Both the position numbers and the translations under genes were made by a program. From positions 1 through 64,000 of the forward strand of contig JBGCFN010000010.1 of assembly GCA_045106935.1 (NCBI GenBank): a stretch of 64,000 bases of DNA. Direction: 5' to 3'. The notes beneath the pieces were generated by a model. That model ran no database searches and was not told the origin of the DNA. It was given only the letters and a program-made list of their open reading frames with translations. Origin of the DNA: UBA1858 sp045106935. GTDB lineage: Bacteria > Pseudomonadota > Gammaproteobacteria > UBA4575. Positions within the stretch are counted from its first letter, which is position 1; the number at the start of each line of letters is the position of its first letter. Positions 1 through 9,670 of the stretch are shown here, piece after piece.

Positions 1-1120
1 GTTGCGCATGAATCCCCATTTGCATGGTATTTGATCGCGGCTCAAATATAACAACCATGCGCTGCTTATCAAATTGTTGCTTAAAGGCTTCTAAGGTGCA
101 TTTGATTTCAGTGGGATGATGAGCAAAATCATCATAAATAGTGACGCCATCATACTCACCTCTATTCTCCAGACGTCTTTTCACGCCTGAGAAGTTAGCG
201 AGCGCTTTTACAGATTGCTCTACAGTGACACCCGCATGTCTTGCCGCACCAATTGCTGCGACAGCATTCAACGCATTATGCTCTCCTAACAAAGAAATAT
301 GACCTTCATATTTTTTCTTGTCTTGTACAGAAAATTTAAATGGTTTTCTTTTATCGTGCACATCATTTAAGTGCCAATAATTTGATGAGCCAGATCCAAA
401 TGATTCGCTTTCTGACCACAATCCTTGATCTAAAACTTGTTGAACATTCTTATCATCACCATTAAATATCAATTTGCCTAATTGCGGTAAAATTTTCATT
501 ACATGATGAAATTGTTTCTGCACATCTTGCAGATCACGAAAAATATCTGCGTGATCAAATTCAATATTATTAATAATTAATGTGCGTGGTTGATAATGGA
601 CAAATTTAGATCGTTTATCAAAAAATGCTGTATCGTATTCATCTGCTTCTATCACAAAAAAAGGCTTATCCCCTATACGAGCGGACACACCAAAATTTTG
701 TGGGACACCTCCAATTAAAAACCCTGGGTTCAATCCAGCATATTCTAATATCCATGCAAGCATACTCGCTGTTGTTGTTTTACCATGCGTACCTGACACA
801 GCTAACACCCAACGACTTTGCAGCAAATGTTCACTTAACCATTGAGGCCCAGATACCATTGGCCATTGTTCGCTAAGCATGCGCTCAACAACCGAATGGC
901 CTCGTGTCATGACGTTACCAACGACTACTTGATCCGGTCGTGTATCTAATTGCCCTGCATCAAAGCCTTCAATTAACTCAATCCCAGCCGCCTCTAATTG
1001 CGTGCTCATTGGCGGGTAGACACCCTCATCAGAACCTGTGACTTGGTAACCCATTTGCTTAGCAAGCAATGCCAAACCACCCATGAATGTCCCACATACT
1101 CCAAGAAAGTGGATATGCAT
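1..1120 (-). CDS. mpl: UDP-N-acetylmuramate:tripeptide ligase Mpl (partial, 3' end outside window)
   Basis: Mpl recycles peptidoglycan by joining the released tripeptide L-Ala-gamma-D-Glu-meso-DAP to UDP-MurNAc in the cytoplasm, using ATP. Translating from the ATG at 1120 gives a Mur-ligase N-terminus (MHIHFLGVCGTFMGG), the ATP-binding loop GTHGKTTT at about residues 110-117, an IEADEYDTAF segment and the DDFAHHPTE motif. The DEYDTAFFDKRSKF form is typical of Mpl rather than MurC. About 373 codons lie inside the window; the family is usually near 455 residues, so roughly 80 C-terminal residues are missing only because the window ends. The start is 1 base after the stop of the upstream membrane-protein gene, so the two are co-transcribed. 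Confidence 0.93.
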   Translation of the reverse strand, partial: MHIHFLGVCGTFMGGLALLAKQMGYQVTGSDEGVYPPMSTQLEAAGIELIEGFDAGQLDTRPDQVVVGNVMTRGHSVVERMLSEQWPMVSGPQWLSEHLLQSRWVLAVSGTHGKTTTASMLAWILEYAGLNPGFLIGGVPQNFGVSARIGDKPFFVIEADEYDTAFFDKRSKFVHYQPRTLIINNIEFDHADIFRDLQDVQKQFHHVMKILPQLGKLIFNGDDKNVQQVLDQGLWSESESFGSGSSNYWHLNDVHDKRKPFKFSVQDKKKYEGHISLLGEHNALNAVAAIGAARHAGVTVEQSVKALANFSGVKRRLENRGEYDGVTIYDDFAHHPTEIKCTLEAFKQQFDKQRMVVIFEPRSNTMQMGIHAQ

Positions 1121-1121
1121 T

Positions 1122-1634
1122 TTACACCTTTAACAATTCTGTTATTGAAAGCAACATCATGGCATTTAGCATGGTGTAACCCAAACTTATTGATATCCCT
1201 GATGCTAAATTTAACTCAGCTGCACACCTTACGATATGCCCATACGCAATAATGATCCATATAAATATAAGAAAGAATAATAATTTCCCTAACCCTGAGA
1301 TATCTTGCGTATTCTGATCGGTAATAAACGTATAAGAACAAAGCGTATGAAACAATCCTATCAATACACCCACGCCTAAAAATGCGTTAAATGTTTGATT
1401 TACACGAGCTTCCTTCCCACGCAGAATCAAACGAGTAAATATATACAATAATATCAAATCCAGCACGCCATGAATTGCTCCTCGACTAAAGCCATAAATA
1501 GCAAGTGCATTTAGAACTGATAACCCCAAATAAAGACTAATTAATATTTTCTGCCAAGCATAAGAGGGAGGGAAATCTTGCGGACTAGTACTTAATAATG
1601 CCAAACGAATGTAATACTGAATAATAAATTTCAT
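1122..1634 (-). CDS. small polytopic membrane protein of unknown function
   Basis: A 170-residue, very hydrophobic protein with about four predicted membrane segments (roughly residues 27-45, 52-68, 80-100, 110-135, with another hydrophobic stretch near the C-terminus). I do not recognise the family; it loosely resembles YIP1-like or other small inner-membrane proteins but no diagnostic motif is visible. The ATG at 1634 was chosen because it overlaps the TGA of the upstream lpxA-like gene as ATGA, a typical coupled start; a longer reading frame to 1682 would run far into that gene. It lies between a lipid A acyltransferase homologue and mpl, so a cell-envelope role is a guess from context only. 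Confidence 0.75.
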   Translation of the reverse strand: MKFIIQYYIRLALLSTSPQDFPPSYAWQKILISLYLGLSVLNALAIYGFSRGAIHGVLDLILLYIFTRLILRGKEARVNQTFNAFLGVGVLIGLFHTLCSYTFITDQNTQDISGLGKLLFFLIFIWIIIAYGHIVRCAAELNLASGISISLGYTMLNAMMLLSITELLKV

Positions 1635-2392
1635 TGACGTAAAAAATGATATACACCGCGTTTTGATGGAGCAGCCAACCAATTCTCTAATATCTCTAAT
1701 TCCTGGGTAGAAGCAGGATATTGATTACGGTCTCCTGCGCGAATCTGTCGAATTCTTTTTTCTAGCGCTTTATATTTATCACCGGTAATCCCTGCTCTTC
1801 GCAAGCCAATTGTATTCAATTTATAGTGCACAACAGGATCACGTCCTAATAAACAAAATGGCAACACATCTTTAGCTACCGGCGTGAATCCACTTATCAT
1901 TGAATATGCACCGATTCGACAAAATTGATGTACGCCAACATTTCCTCCGATAACTGCTTTATTGCCCACTTCAACATGACCACTCAATGCCGCATATGCC
2001 GTTAAAATAATTTCATCACCAAGTAAGCAATTGTGGCCAATATGAGTATTACACATCAAGTAACATCGATTCCCGATTTGTGTAATTTCCTTATTGTTAT
2101 TAGCTCGGTGAACAGAACAAAATTCTCTAAAAATATTGTGATCACCAATTCTCAACCATGTTTCTTCTCCATGATATGAAATATCTTGTGGCTCTCCCCC
2201 TAGTACGACATGATCCGCAATTTTATTATCTTCACCCATCTCAACATATGAATGAATAATACTGTGTGCAGCGATCACGGTGCCTGCCCCAATACGCACA
2301 TTCGCATGCACGACAGAATAGGGCCCAACTTCTACATTGTCAGCTAAATCAGCCTCACTGGATACAATAGCGGTGGAATGGATTTTTGCCAT
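1631..2392 (-). CDS. lpxA: LpxA-family UDP-GlcNAc 3-O-acyltransferase, divergent
   Basis: LpxA transfers a 3-hydroxyacyl chain from acyl-ACP to UDP-GlcNAc, the first step of lipid A synthesis. The 253-residue protein shows the hexapeptide-repeat left-handed beta helix, the LGGEPQD segment, the catalytic histidine in THIGHNC (His120, equivalent to E. coli His125) and VHQFCRIGA. The chain-length ruler glycine (E. coli Gly173) is kept in MISGF. The usual C-terminal motif GLKRRG reads GLRRAG, and a Glu contacting the nucleotide (E. coli Glu200) is replaced by Ile. It is not in the usual lpxD-fabZ-lpxA-lpxB cluster but downstream of ligA and a PilZ gene. It may be the only copy, a second copy, or a related sugar acyltransferase. 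Confidence 0.8.
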   Translation of the reverse strand: MAKIHSTAIVSSEADLADNVEVGPYSVVHANVRIGAGTVIAAHSIIHSYVEMGEDNKIADHVVLGGEPQDISYHGEETWLRIGDHNIFREFCSVHRANNNKEITQIGNRCYLMCNTHIGHNCLLGDEIILTAYAALSGHVEVGNKAVIGGNVGVHQFCRIGAYSMISGFTPVAKDVLPFCLLGRDPVVHYKLNTIGLRRAGITGDKYKALEKRIRQIRAGDRNQYPASTQELEILENWLAAPSKRGVYHFLRQ

Positions 2393-2428
2393 ACAGAATA
2401 ATATCTGGGTAGACTTGACTATCTATTA

Positions 2429-2791
2429 TTACTTGTTTAATAAACGCTGAAGTTTATCTTGTTGCACTTCATCAATATCTACAAAAGTAAATCGAATACA
2501 GAATTGGCTTTCAGCTAACCTTAGCACTGCTAGCACATGACTTAAGATTGAAACAGTTTCACCTGTCTTTGAATTATTAAATTCAGCAGTCATGATAGCT
2601 AAATCACCGGGAGCTGTTTGTATTCCCTCTGGCAACAATTTAGTTAACAGTGCTGACTCACACTCCACTCGCATGCCACCTAAAGAAATATCTCGTGTAG
2701 ACAGCTCAAATCTAGAACCATGTTGATCGATCAGCGTCACAGGAACTGACACGTTGTATCTCAAGTATGCTCTGCGTTCGATAGAAGACAT
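2429..2791 (-). CDS. PilZ-domain protein, probable c-di-GMP receptor
   Basis: A 120-residue single-domain PilZ protein. The first c-di-GMP-binding motif RxxxR is present near the N-terminus (ERRAYLRY, residues 6-13), and the second, D/NxSxxG, is RDISLGGMR at about residues 33-41. Proteins like this bind cyclic di-GMP and alter a partner by contact. The gene starts 11 bases after ligA ends and is followed by the lpxA-like gene after 36 bases, so it sits in the smc-to-mpl run. Whether it acts on the envelope genes beside it cannot be read from the sequence. Confidence 0.9.
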   Translation of the reverse strand: MSSIERRAYLRYNVSVPVTLIDQHGSRFELSTRDISLGGMRVECESALLTKLLPEGIQTAPGDLAIMTAEFNNSKTGETVSILSHVLAVLRLAESQFCIRFTFVDIDEVQQDKLQRLLNK

Positions 2792-2802
2792 AATTATTCT
2801 CT

Positions 2803-4824
2803 TTACTCCACATTTACCAGCGCAATTAGATCTTGTTCACTTAACACTGGAATAGATAATTTTTCAGCTTTCTGCAATTTCGAGCCTGCTTTTTCCCCAG
2901 CCACCAGAGCAGTAGTATTTTTCGATATGGTAGATACCACCTTTCCTCCTTGAGCACGAATTGCCTGTGCTGCTTGATCTCTTGTCATACTAGCAAGTGT
3001 ACCGGTCAATACATAAGTATTTCCAGATAAAATGCCTTCTGAATCGGTATCACTAGACTCTGGGACCGCCCAATTAATACCAATTTCATTACAAAGTGAA
3101 TTTATTAATCGCTTGTTGGCTTCTAGTGAAAAGTATTGAACTATATTCTTGGCCACCACAGGGCCCACATCAGGTACTTGCTGCAAGGTTTCTTCATCTG
3201 CCGCCATGAGCTTTTTCATATCATAGTGAAAGTACTCGGCTAGCGCTATTGCCGTCGCTTCACCTACTTCTCGAATACCCAAGCCATACAAAAATTTAGC
3301 AAAATTTGTTTGCTTACTGCTTTCAATTGAGCGCAAAACATTTTGTGCCGACTTTTTGCCCATTCGATCAAGCTCGCTCAGCAGCACTTCATTTAATCGG
3401 TATAAGTCTGCAAGGTCTTTTACTAGTCCTTCTTCTACCAGCTGATCAATTAATTTATCTCCCAAACCTTCAATGTCCATAGCTTTACGTGATGCATAAT
3501 GTTTAATGGCGCCTTTGCGTTGTGCTGGACATAAGAAACCTGCAATACAACGAGCCACAGCTTCGTCTTCAAGACGCACTACATCATTTGCACACTCAGG
3601 ACATTGTTTAGGAAGCTTTATTTTTCGTGCGCCTTTTTTGCGGCGTTCCAGCACCACTTTAACTACCTCAGGGATGACATCACCCGCTCTGCGAATTATC
3701 ACTGTATCGCCTTTACGTACATCTTTACGCTCAACTTCGTCCATATTATGCAGGGTGGCATTACTAACAGTCACACCACCAACAAATACAGGTTCAAGTT
3801 TTGCAACGGGTGTAATTGCACCTGTTCGTCCTACTTGAAACTCGATATCATTGACGACAGTTATCTCTTCTTGCGCAGGAAATTTATGTGCTGTCGCCCA
3901 GCGGGGCGCGCGAGACACAAAGCCAAGCTCATCTTGATATTGCTTCAAATTAACCTTATAAACTATGCCATCAATTTCATAATCAAGCTGTTCACGTTGC
4001 TGATGAATTTTCTCATAGTACTTCCAGCAGCCTTGAGTGCCTTTAACTAATTCAATTAAAGGGCAAACTCGCAAGCCCCATTGCTTTAGTTGTTCTAACA
4101 TACCATGATGGTCTCCAGGCAAGTCACCACCCTTAACCAGGCCTACTCCATAACAAAAAATATCAAGCGGCCTTTGCGCAGTTAATTTTGCATCTAACTG
4201 ACGCAGGCTTCCTGCCGCAGCATTCCTTGGATTGACAAATTCCTTTTGATCATTGCTGCGTGCCTGTTGATTCATACGCGCAAATCCTTTTTTAGAAATA
4301 TATACTTCTCCACGTATTTCTAAATTTAGAGGAATATTCTCACCTTCTAATTTTAATGGCACGGAGCGAATTGTCCGAACATTTTCTGTAATATCTTCAC
4401 CAGTATTACCATCACCGCGTGTCGCCGCTTGAATCAATAGACCATCTTGATACAGCAAACTCACTGCTAATCCATCCAATTTTGGCTCAGCGTTATATTC
4501 AATGATTTTGTCATTTCCCAAGCGATCTTTGACACGCTTATCAAATGCTTCTAGCTCCTCTTTGCTAAAGACATTACTTAACGACAACATAGGCACTTCA
4601 TGCTGTACCTGTTTAAACGAATCAAGCGGCGTGCCTGCGACACGTTGAGTAGGAGAATCTGGTGTGATCAATTCAGGACTCTGAGATTCCATCGCTATAA
4701 GGTCACGCATAAGGCGATCGTATTCAGCATCTGGTACAGACGGGTCGTCTAACACATAATATTGATGATCGTAGTGACGAATTTGCGAACGCAAATCGTT
4801 AATTCTTTTAAAATCTGAAGTCAT
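2803..4824 (-). CDS. ligA: NAD-dependent DNA ligase LigA
   Basis: LigA seals nicks in DNA using NAD, joining Okazaki fragments. The 673-residue protein has the N-terminal Ia domain (HYDHQYYVLDD), the adenylation motif EPKLDG with the nucleophile Lys115, the OB-fold, a four-cysteine zinc finger (CPEC...C...C), helix-hairpin-helix repeats, and a C-terminal BRCT domain (GNTYVLTGTL...). Length matches the family (about 670). An in-frame TTG exists 9 bases upstream at 4833, but the ATG at 4824 fits the alignment of related N-termini better. Neither start has a clear Shine-Dalgarno sequence. It follows zipA, the same order as in E. coli. Confidence 0.97.
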   Translation of the reverse strand: MTSDFKRINDLRSQIRHYDHQYYVLDDPSVPDAEYDRLMRDLIAMESQSPELITPDSPTQRVAGTPLDSFKQVQHEVPMLSLSNVFSKEELEAFDKRVKDRLGNDKIIEYNAEPKLDGLAVSLLYQDGLLIQAATRGDGNTGEDITENVRTIRSVPLKLEGENIPLNLEIRGEVYISKKGFARMNQQARSNDQKEFVNPRNAAAGSLRQLDAKLTAQRPLDIFCYGVGLVKGGDLPGDHHGMLEQLKQWGLRVCPLIELVKGTQGCWKYYEKIHQQREQLDYEIDGIVYKVNLKQYQDELGFVSRAPRWATAHKFPAQEEITVVNDIEFQVGRTGAITPVAKLEPVFVGGVTVSNATLHNMDEVERKDVRKGDTVIIRRAGDVIPEVVKVVLERRKKGARKIKLPKQCPECANDVVRLEDEAVARCIAGFLCPAQRKGAIKHYASRKAMDIEGLGDKLIDQLVEEGLVKDLADLYRLNEVLLSELDRMGKKSAQNVLRSIESSKQTNFAKFLYGLGIREVGEATAIALAEYFHYDMKKLMAADEETLQQVPDVGPVVAKNIVQYFSLEANKRLINSLCNEIGINWAVPESSDTDSEGILSGNTYVLTGTLASMTRDQAAQAIRAQGGKVVSTISKNTTALVAGEKAGSKLQKAEKLSIPVLSEQDLIALVNVE

Positions 4825-4868
4825 GCAATGCAAATGACCATAGCTATTAGTTTAGTCTAACTTACAGA

Positions 4869-5645
4869 TTACGCAGTGACACTCTGATTGGTCGCTCTCA
4901 AACCAAATAGCTGGACCTGTTCTTTATACAAAGTAATTGACTGTTTGCTGATTTGATTATGATCCTCATCCAGCAAGTCACCATTTAGAAATGCAGCGAG
5001 GCGTTGCGCATGCTCTACCATGATATTAAATGATTTAAGTTCATCCTCAGGTCCGGGCAATTGCAAAATCATAGTTAACCCTCGCGTTTTAAATGTATCC
5101 ATTTGCTCGAGATCAAACACTCCCGGCTTAAGCATATTAGCCACACAGTACATACTATGTTTTTTATCTAGCCTTTCTACATTGTAATGGTATACGCCCA
5201 TTTCACCATACTCTAATTCTAAATCTGACATCATGCGCGCTATCATTGGACCGGTGAATTCTTCGCCTTGATGAGCGACCACATGGAAAATCACCAACAT
5301 TTCTTTACTTGATTTATCAGTAGCCGCCTGTTGAATAGATGATTTCCTGACAGCATCAGCACGCACTTGCTTTGCCTCTTGTACACGCTTTGAAATTGTT
5401 TCTTCACGCAGTTCTTTACTGACGTCTTGAAACTGAGTTCGCAGATCATCAGGCAGACCCAATGCTTCATCAACTTGTGCCATTGATGGGATATCATCGA
5501 GCTCATCGGTTAAGCCCAAGTCATTATCACTTAACACATCTATTTGTTGATCTTTAGAATTTGCGCGATACCACACATAAATAGCAGCAATGATTATCGC
5601 CGCAAGAATAATAAGAGCAATGCGCAACTCAAAAGCAGACACCAT
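4869..5645 (-). CDS. zipA: cell division protein ZipA
   Basis: ZipA anchors FtsZ rings to the inner membrane. The 258-residue protein has one N-terminal membrane anchor (residues 7-26, no cleavage site, N-out topology), a short acidic linker, and a C-terminal FtsZ-binding domain of about 130 residues starting near EMLVIFHVVAHQGEEFTG and containing FDLEQMDTF and GLTMILQLPGP. The linker is shorter than the Pro/Gln-rich linker of E. coli ZipA (328 residues). It lies between smc and ligA, the usual order zipA-ligA, and the gaps (about 40 bases each side) suggest one transcript. Confidence 0.93.
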   Translation of the reverse strand: MVSAFELRIALIILAAIIIAAIYVWYRANSKDQQIDVLSDNDLGLTDELDDIPSMAQVDEALGLPDDLRTQFQDVSKELREETISKRVQEAKQVRADAVRKSSIQQAATDKSSKEMLVIFHVVAHQGEEFTGPMIARMMSDLELEYGEMGVYHYNVERLDKKHSMYCVANMLKPGVFDLEQMDTFKTRGLTMILQLPGPEDELKSFNIMVEHAQRLAAFLNGDLLDEDHNQISKQSITLYKEQVQLFGLRATNQSVTA

Positions 5646-5685
5646 ATTACCTACCTATGTTATTGATTTAATCAAAAACGGCATA

Positions 5686-8600
5686 TTAAGCCGTGGCAAG
5701 CTTAACTGCCTCCTCTATATCTACTGAGACCAAACGAGACACACCAGGTTCATTCATTGTGACTCCCAACATATGATCAGCGTAACTCATGGTACTCTTA
5801 TTATGAGTAATAAATACAAACTGCACATGCTCACTCATATCTTTGATCAAGTCACAGAATCGGCCAACGTTGGCATCGTCTAATGGCGCATCAACCTCAT
5901 CGAGCAGACAGAATGGCGCAGGATTCAGCTCAAAAATTGCGAGCACTAAGGCAACTGCAGTTAATGCTTTTTCACCACCAGATAGCAACTGAATTGAAGA
6001 AACACGCTTGCCTGGAGGTCTCGCCATAATTGTCACTCCGGCAGTTAACAAGTCATCACCAGTCATTTCAAGATAGGCTTTACCACCTGGGAATAAACGC
6101 GGATACATTCTTTGCATATGAGAGTTAACCAAATCAAAGGTATCCTTGAAACGTTCTTTTGTTTCCTTGTCAATCTTTCGGATTGCCGTCTCTAATGTTT
6201 CTAAGGCTTTTGTAAGATCTTCATTTTGCGAGTCAAGATATTCCTTGCGCTCACTTTGCTCTTTAAACTCATCTATCGCAGCCAAGTTAATTGAACCTAG
6301 GCGTTTAATCTTATCTTCAATCTCGGCAACAAGATTTTCCCATCGATCCAATGATGCATCTTCAGCTAACTCATTTGAAAGCTCTTCTACTGTCCAATCA
6401 AACTGATCTAATTGCTCTTTAATTGTTTGCACACGCACTTTCAATTCTTGCCACTTCATACGCTGAAGATTCAATTCTTCACGCTGCTCACCGATTTGAT
6501 TGTCAACGCTGATGCGCTGTTCATCTTTTTCTCGAATCGTTGATTCTACTTTTTCTAAACTCGTTCTTGACTCTGTGAGCTTTTGCTCAACCAGCAATCT
6601 CCCATCTAATTTTTCTTTCAAAGTTGCAGAATATTCTTGAATAGGCTGATCACTCTCTGCAATTGCTTCAGCTAGATGCTCAAGCCGAAGATTACCTTCC
6701 GACTGTTCCATTTGTAAGCGACTAAAAATAGATTTAGATGTCGCTGAACGGGTACGCAAGGCTTCAATTTCTAACTGCAGTGAATGCCTACGCTCCTGCA
6801 ATTGGCTTGCTTCTTCTTTGCGCTCATTGAACTCAAAAACTACTTCTTCTTTGCGTCCTAACAACTGATCTTTTCTAACTTGCAATGACTTTAGATTAAC
6901 TTGCGCAATCTCATAACTCTCAGTGGCCGCTTGTTTCTGAGCAGCATAGTCATTTAGCTGTGATACCACTTCTTCAATTGAATTTCGCAATTGTGAATCA
7001 CGTTGCTGCCAATGCTCAATTGCCGCTTGGCGCTTAGATAATTCAGATTGAATTTCCGCATGTTGCTGGAATGCTAAGTTATGCGCCTGCTGCGCATCTT
7101 CACGTTGTTGCTCTTGGTCTGACAACTGATCTAAAGCATTTTGATGTTCTTGAAAAACAGCAACAATTATTTCATCCACTTGGTTTAGTTGTTCACTTAA
7201 ATCAGCAATATCTGCTTTGCGACTCAATACACCATCACTAGCATCGGCTGAATTTGCATAACGAACCCAGGATGGACTCAACCAAATCCCGTCTGCCGTA
7301 ATTACTGACTCACCATCTTGCAACTGTTTTCGAATAGCTAGCGCTTGATTTAAATTATCTGCCACTAGGATTTTTTGCAGCTCCGTCTTAATGCCTATCT
7401 CAGTTTTGATTTTACTTGCTAGTGTATTTGATGAGACTTGAATGTCTTGAGAGCAGTCTGCATCAAAAAACATAATATTCCCTTCTTGCAACTCACCTAA
7501 TTGAAGTGCAATTTGGTCTATCTCGGTGGTACAGATCGCCTCCAGGTATCCATCAAGAACAGTCTCAACCGCTTGCTCCCAACCCGCTTCGACTTCCACT
7601 TGATCAGCAAGCCTTGGCGCTTGATCTAAATGCTTGTCACTAATCCACTGTTGCAGTTGTTGTTGCTCGCCCTTTAAGGCTGCATCTTGTAGTGCTTGCA
7701 GCGTGGCTAATTCACTTTTAATCTGCTGATGTTCATTCTTGCGGTCATCAAGCTGAATTGAGAGTTCCTCTATTTTTTCACGTGACTGAGCAATACTTTT
7801 GATTGATTGATCAAGCATACGCTTACAATCACTCACTGCTTCAGCACGAGCTTCTAAACGTTTGCGTATTGAATCTAAATCAAACTCATGTTCACTCTGC
7901 AGTAGTTCAGTATGCTCAGATTGATACCTTTGTTGCCTCTCTTGCAAACGATTAATTTCCTGGTCCAAAAATTCAACACGCTGCGAATGCGCTTGAACTT
8001 GGTGGCTAGGCTCATTTGTTTCATGCATGAGTTCTTCCCATGCTTCTCGCCATAATAATTCTGCTGATTCGGCGCTCGATACCGCTTCACCTACTTCTAA
8101 ATATTGTTCACCGAGAGATTCAAGTTCAACTTGCATTGTCTGCATTTGTTGCTCAAATTCTTTCTGCGCACCATCTTGCTTGGCCAATTCCGCTACTAAT
8201 GAATCCAAGTTTGATTTTGTTTTTTCCAGATCACTTTCGTGGCGTTGCTTAGTTTCTGTTGCATGTTGAATTGATTGCTCCAAGCGAGAAATATCAGCAC
8301 CGACTTGATAGTACTCGCCTTGTACTTTATTCATTAGCTCATTAGCTGATCCATGCTCTTGACGCAACTGTTCTAACTCAGCTTCTAATGCACGTAGGTG
8401 GGCAATCGTTTCTTCTAATTTAGTTTCTTTATGTTCAACATCTTTATTCTGCCCATCAAGATCGTCATGCATTGACTGCATACGCAACAATAGCAACTCA
8501 GCATTAGATCGGCGTTCTTCAGCTTTCAATTGCTTATACTTTTCTGCGGCAGAAGCTTGGCGCTTTAACTTAGCAATTTGCTTGGCCACTTCTTCAATCA

Positions 8601-9186
8601 GATCATTTAATCGATCTAAGTTTTCACGCGTATGACGAATTCTATTTTCTGTTTCTCTACGTCTTTCTTTATATTTTGATATGCCAGCCGCTTCTTCCAA
8701 ATGCGCGCGCATTTCTTCAGGCTTAGCATCTATCAAGCGCGAGATGGTTCCTTGTTCAATAATCGCATAACTTCGAGGACCCAAACCTGTACCAAGGAAA
8801 ATATCTGAAATATCTCGACGACGACAATGCGTACCATTGAGGAAATACTTTGATTGCCCGTCTCGAGTGACTTGGCGTCGAATCGCGATCTCACTGTAAG
8901 AGGCGTATTGACCACCGGCTTTACCCTGCGCATTATCGAATACTAATTCGACACTTGCTTGCCCCACAGGCTTACGGTTACTAGACCCCTTAAAGATGAC
9001 ATCTTCCAAGGTATCGCCGCGTATGTTTTTTGAGCTAGCGCCCATCACCCAGCGAATAGCATCAACAATATTAGATTTTCCACAGCCATTTGGCCCGACG
9101 ATTCCCACCATATCACTAGGGAAAAGGAAGTCTGTAGAATCGACAAATGACTTAAAACCAGCCATTTTTACTTTACGAAGACGCAT
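5686..9186 (-). CDS. smc: chromosome segregation ATPase SMC
   Basis: SMC dimers organise and segregate the chromosome as DNA-loop-extruding ATPases. The 1166-residue protein has the Walker A loop GPNGCGKSN at residues 31-39, a long coiled coil (about 170-500), a hinge (about 510-650, around EAGWEQAVETVLDGYLEAI), a second coiled coil, the ABC signature QLLSGGEKALTAVAL and Walker B FCLLDEVDAPLDD near the C-terminus. Length is normal. This is a true SMC rather than MukB. The scpA and scpB partners are not in the window. It is the first gene of the minus-strand run reaching mpl, and it is divergent from queF. Confidence 0.97.
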   Translation of the reverse strand: MRLRKVKMAGFKSFVDSTDFLFPSDMVGIVGPNGCGKSNIVDAIRWVMGASSKNIRGDTLEDVIFKGSSNRKPVGQASVELVFDNAQGKAGGQYASYSEIAIRRQVTRDGQSKYFLNGTHCRRRDISDIFLGTGLGPRSYAIIEQGTISRLIDAKPEEMRAHLEEAAGISKYKERRRETENRIRHTRENLDRLNDLIEEVAKQIAKLKRQASAAEKYKQLKAEERRSNAELLLLRMQSMHDDLDGQNKDVEHKETKLEETIAHLRALEAELEQLRQEHGSANELMNKVQGEYYQVGADISRLEQSIQHATETKQRHESDLEKTKSNLDSLVAELAKQDGAQKEFEQQMQTMQVELESLGEQYLEVGEAVSSAESAELLWREAWEELMHETNEPSHQVQAHSQRVEFLDQEINRLQERQQRYQSEHTELLQSEHEFDLDSIRKRLEARAEAVSDCKRMLDQSIKSIAQSREKIEELSIQLDDRKNEHQQIKSELATLQALQDAALKGEQQQLQQWISDKHLDQAPRLADQVEVEAGWEQAVETVLDGYLEAICTTEIDQIALQLGELQEGNIMFFDADCSQDIQVSSNTLASKIKTEIGIKTELQKILVADNLNQALAIRKQLQDGESVITADGIWLSPSWVRYANSADASDGVLSRKADIADLSEQLNQVDEIIVAVFQEHQNALDQLSDQEQQREDAQQAHNLAFQQHAEIQSELSKRQAAIEHWQQRDSQLRNSIEEVVSQLNDYAAQKQAATESYEIAQVNLKSLQVRKDQLLGRKEEVVFEFNERKEEASQLQERRHSLQLEIEALRTRSATSKSIFSRLQMEQSEGNLRLEHLAEAIAESDQPIQEYSATLKEKLDGRLLVEQKLTESRTSLEKVESTIREKDEQRISVDNQIGEQREELNLQRMKWQELKVRVQTIKEQLDQFDWTVEELSNELAEDASLDRWENLVAEIEDKIKRLGSINLAAIDEFKEQSERKEYLDSQNEDLTKALETLETAIRKIDKETKERFKDTFDLVNSHMQRMYPRLFPGGKAYLEMTGDDLLTAGVTIMARPPGKRVSSIQLLSGGEKALTAVALVLAIFELNPAPFCLLDEVDAPLDDANVGRFCDLIKDMSEHVQFVFITHNKSTMSYADHMLGVTMNEPGVSRLVSVDIEEAVKLATA

Positions 9187-9239
9187 AGGTTAATATCCAG
9201 TAAAATTACAGCTAGTTATAACGAATTGTTGATAAATTA

Positions 9240-9647
9240 ATGTCAAAAGATTGTGTAAATATGTCAAAAAATAAAAATGTGTTAGAAACTTTTGAGAATC
9301 CCGAACCAGGTAATGATTATACCATCCGAATCACTACACCTGAATTTACTTGTCTGTGTCCGCTCACAGGACAACCAGACTTTGCACAGTTGCGTTTAGA
9401 GTATATACCCGACCAACTATGCGTTGAACTTAAGTCTTACAAATTATACATGGTGTCGTTCCGGGATACAGCCGCTTTTCACGAAGCAATTACAAATCAA
9501 ATTTTAAACTCATTATCATCTTTAATTAATCCACGCTTTATGCGTTTAACTGCAGAATGGAATGTACGCGGCGGGATTTATACACAAGTCGTAGTGGAAT
9601 ATCGCAAACCTGGCTGGGAAGCGCCAAGCGTAGTTCAACTACCTTAA
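9240..9647 (+). CDS. queF: NADPH-dependent 7-cyano-7-deazaguanine reductase QueF (short type)
   Basis: QueF reduces preQ0 to preQ1 in queuosine synthesis. The 135-residue protein is the short unimodular form: catalytic Cys in CLCPLTGQPDF (about residues 38-48) and the QueF motif ELKSYKLYMVSFRD (about residues 62-75), followed by the FHE stretch with the substrate-binding Glu. E. coli has the longer bimodular form. Two possible ATG starts lie at 9240 and 9261; neither has a good Shine-Dalgarno sequence. The later queuosine genes tgt and queA are also in this window, about 21 kb away on the other strand. Confidence 0.95.
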   Translation: MSKDCVNMSKNKNVLETFENPEPGNDYTIRITTPEFTCLCPLTGQPDFAQLRLEYIPDQLCVELKSYKLYMVSFRDTAAFHEAITNQILNSLSSLINPRFMRLTAEWNVRGGIYTQVVVEYRKPGWEAPSVVQLP

Positions 9648-9670
9648 ATAAATATCGCGTAAGGCACTGT

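Noticed and set aside
3506..4050. Open frames of 110 and 148 codons on the plus strand inside ligA
   Set aside because: They are antisense to a clear, full-length LigA and show no family features.
9187..9239. preQ1 riboswitch before queF
   Set aside because: The 53-base spacer to smc has no aptamer-like stem; none was seen before queA or tgt either.
9557..9670. Extended N-terminus of CysZ
   Set aside because: It overlaps queF and has no membrane or signal character; the ATG at 9671 fits the family.
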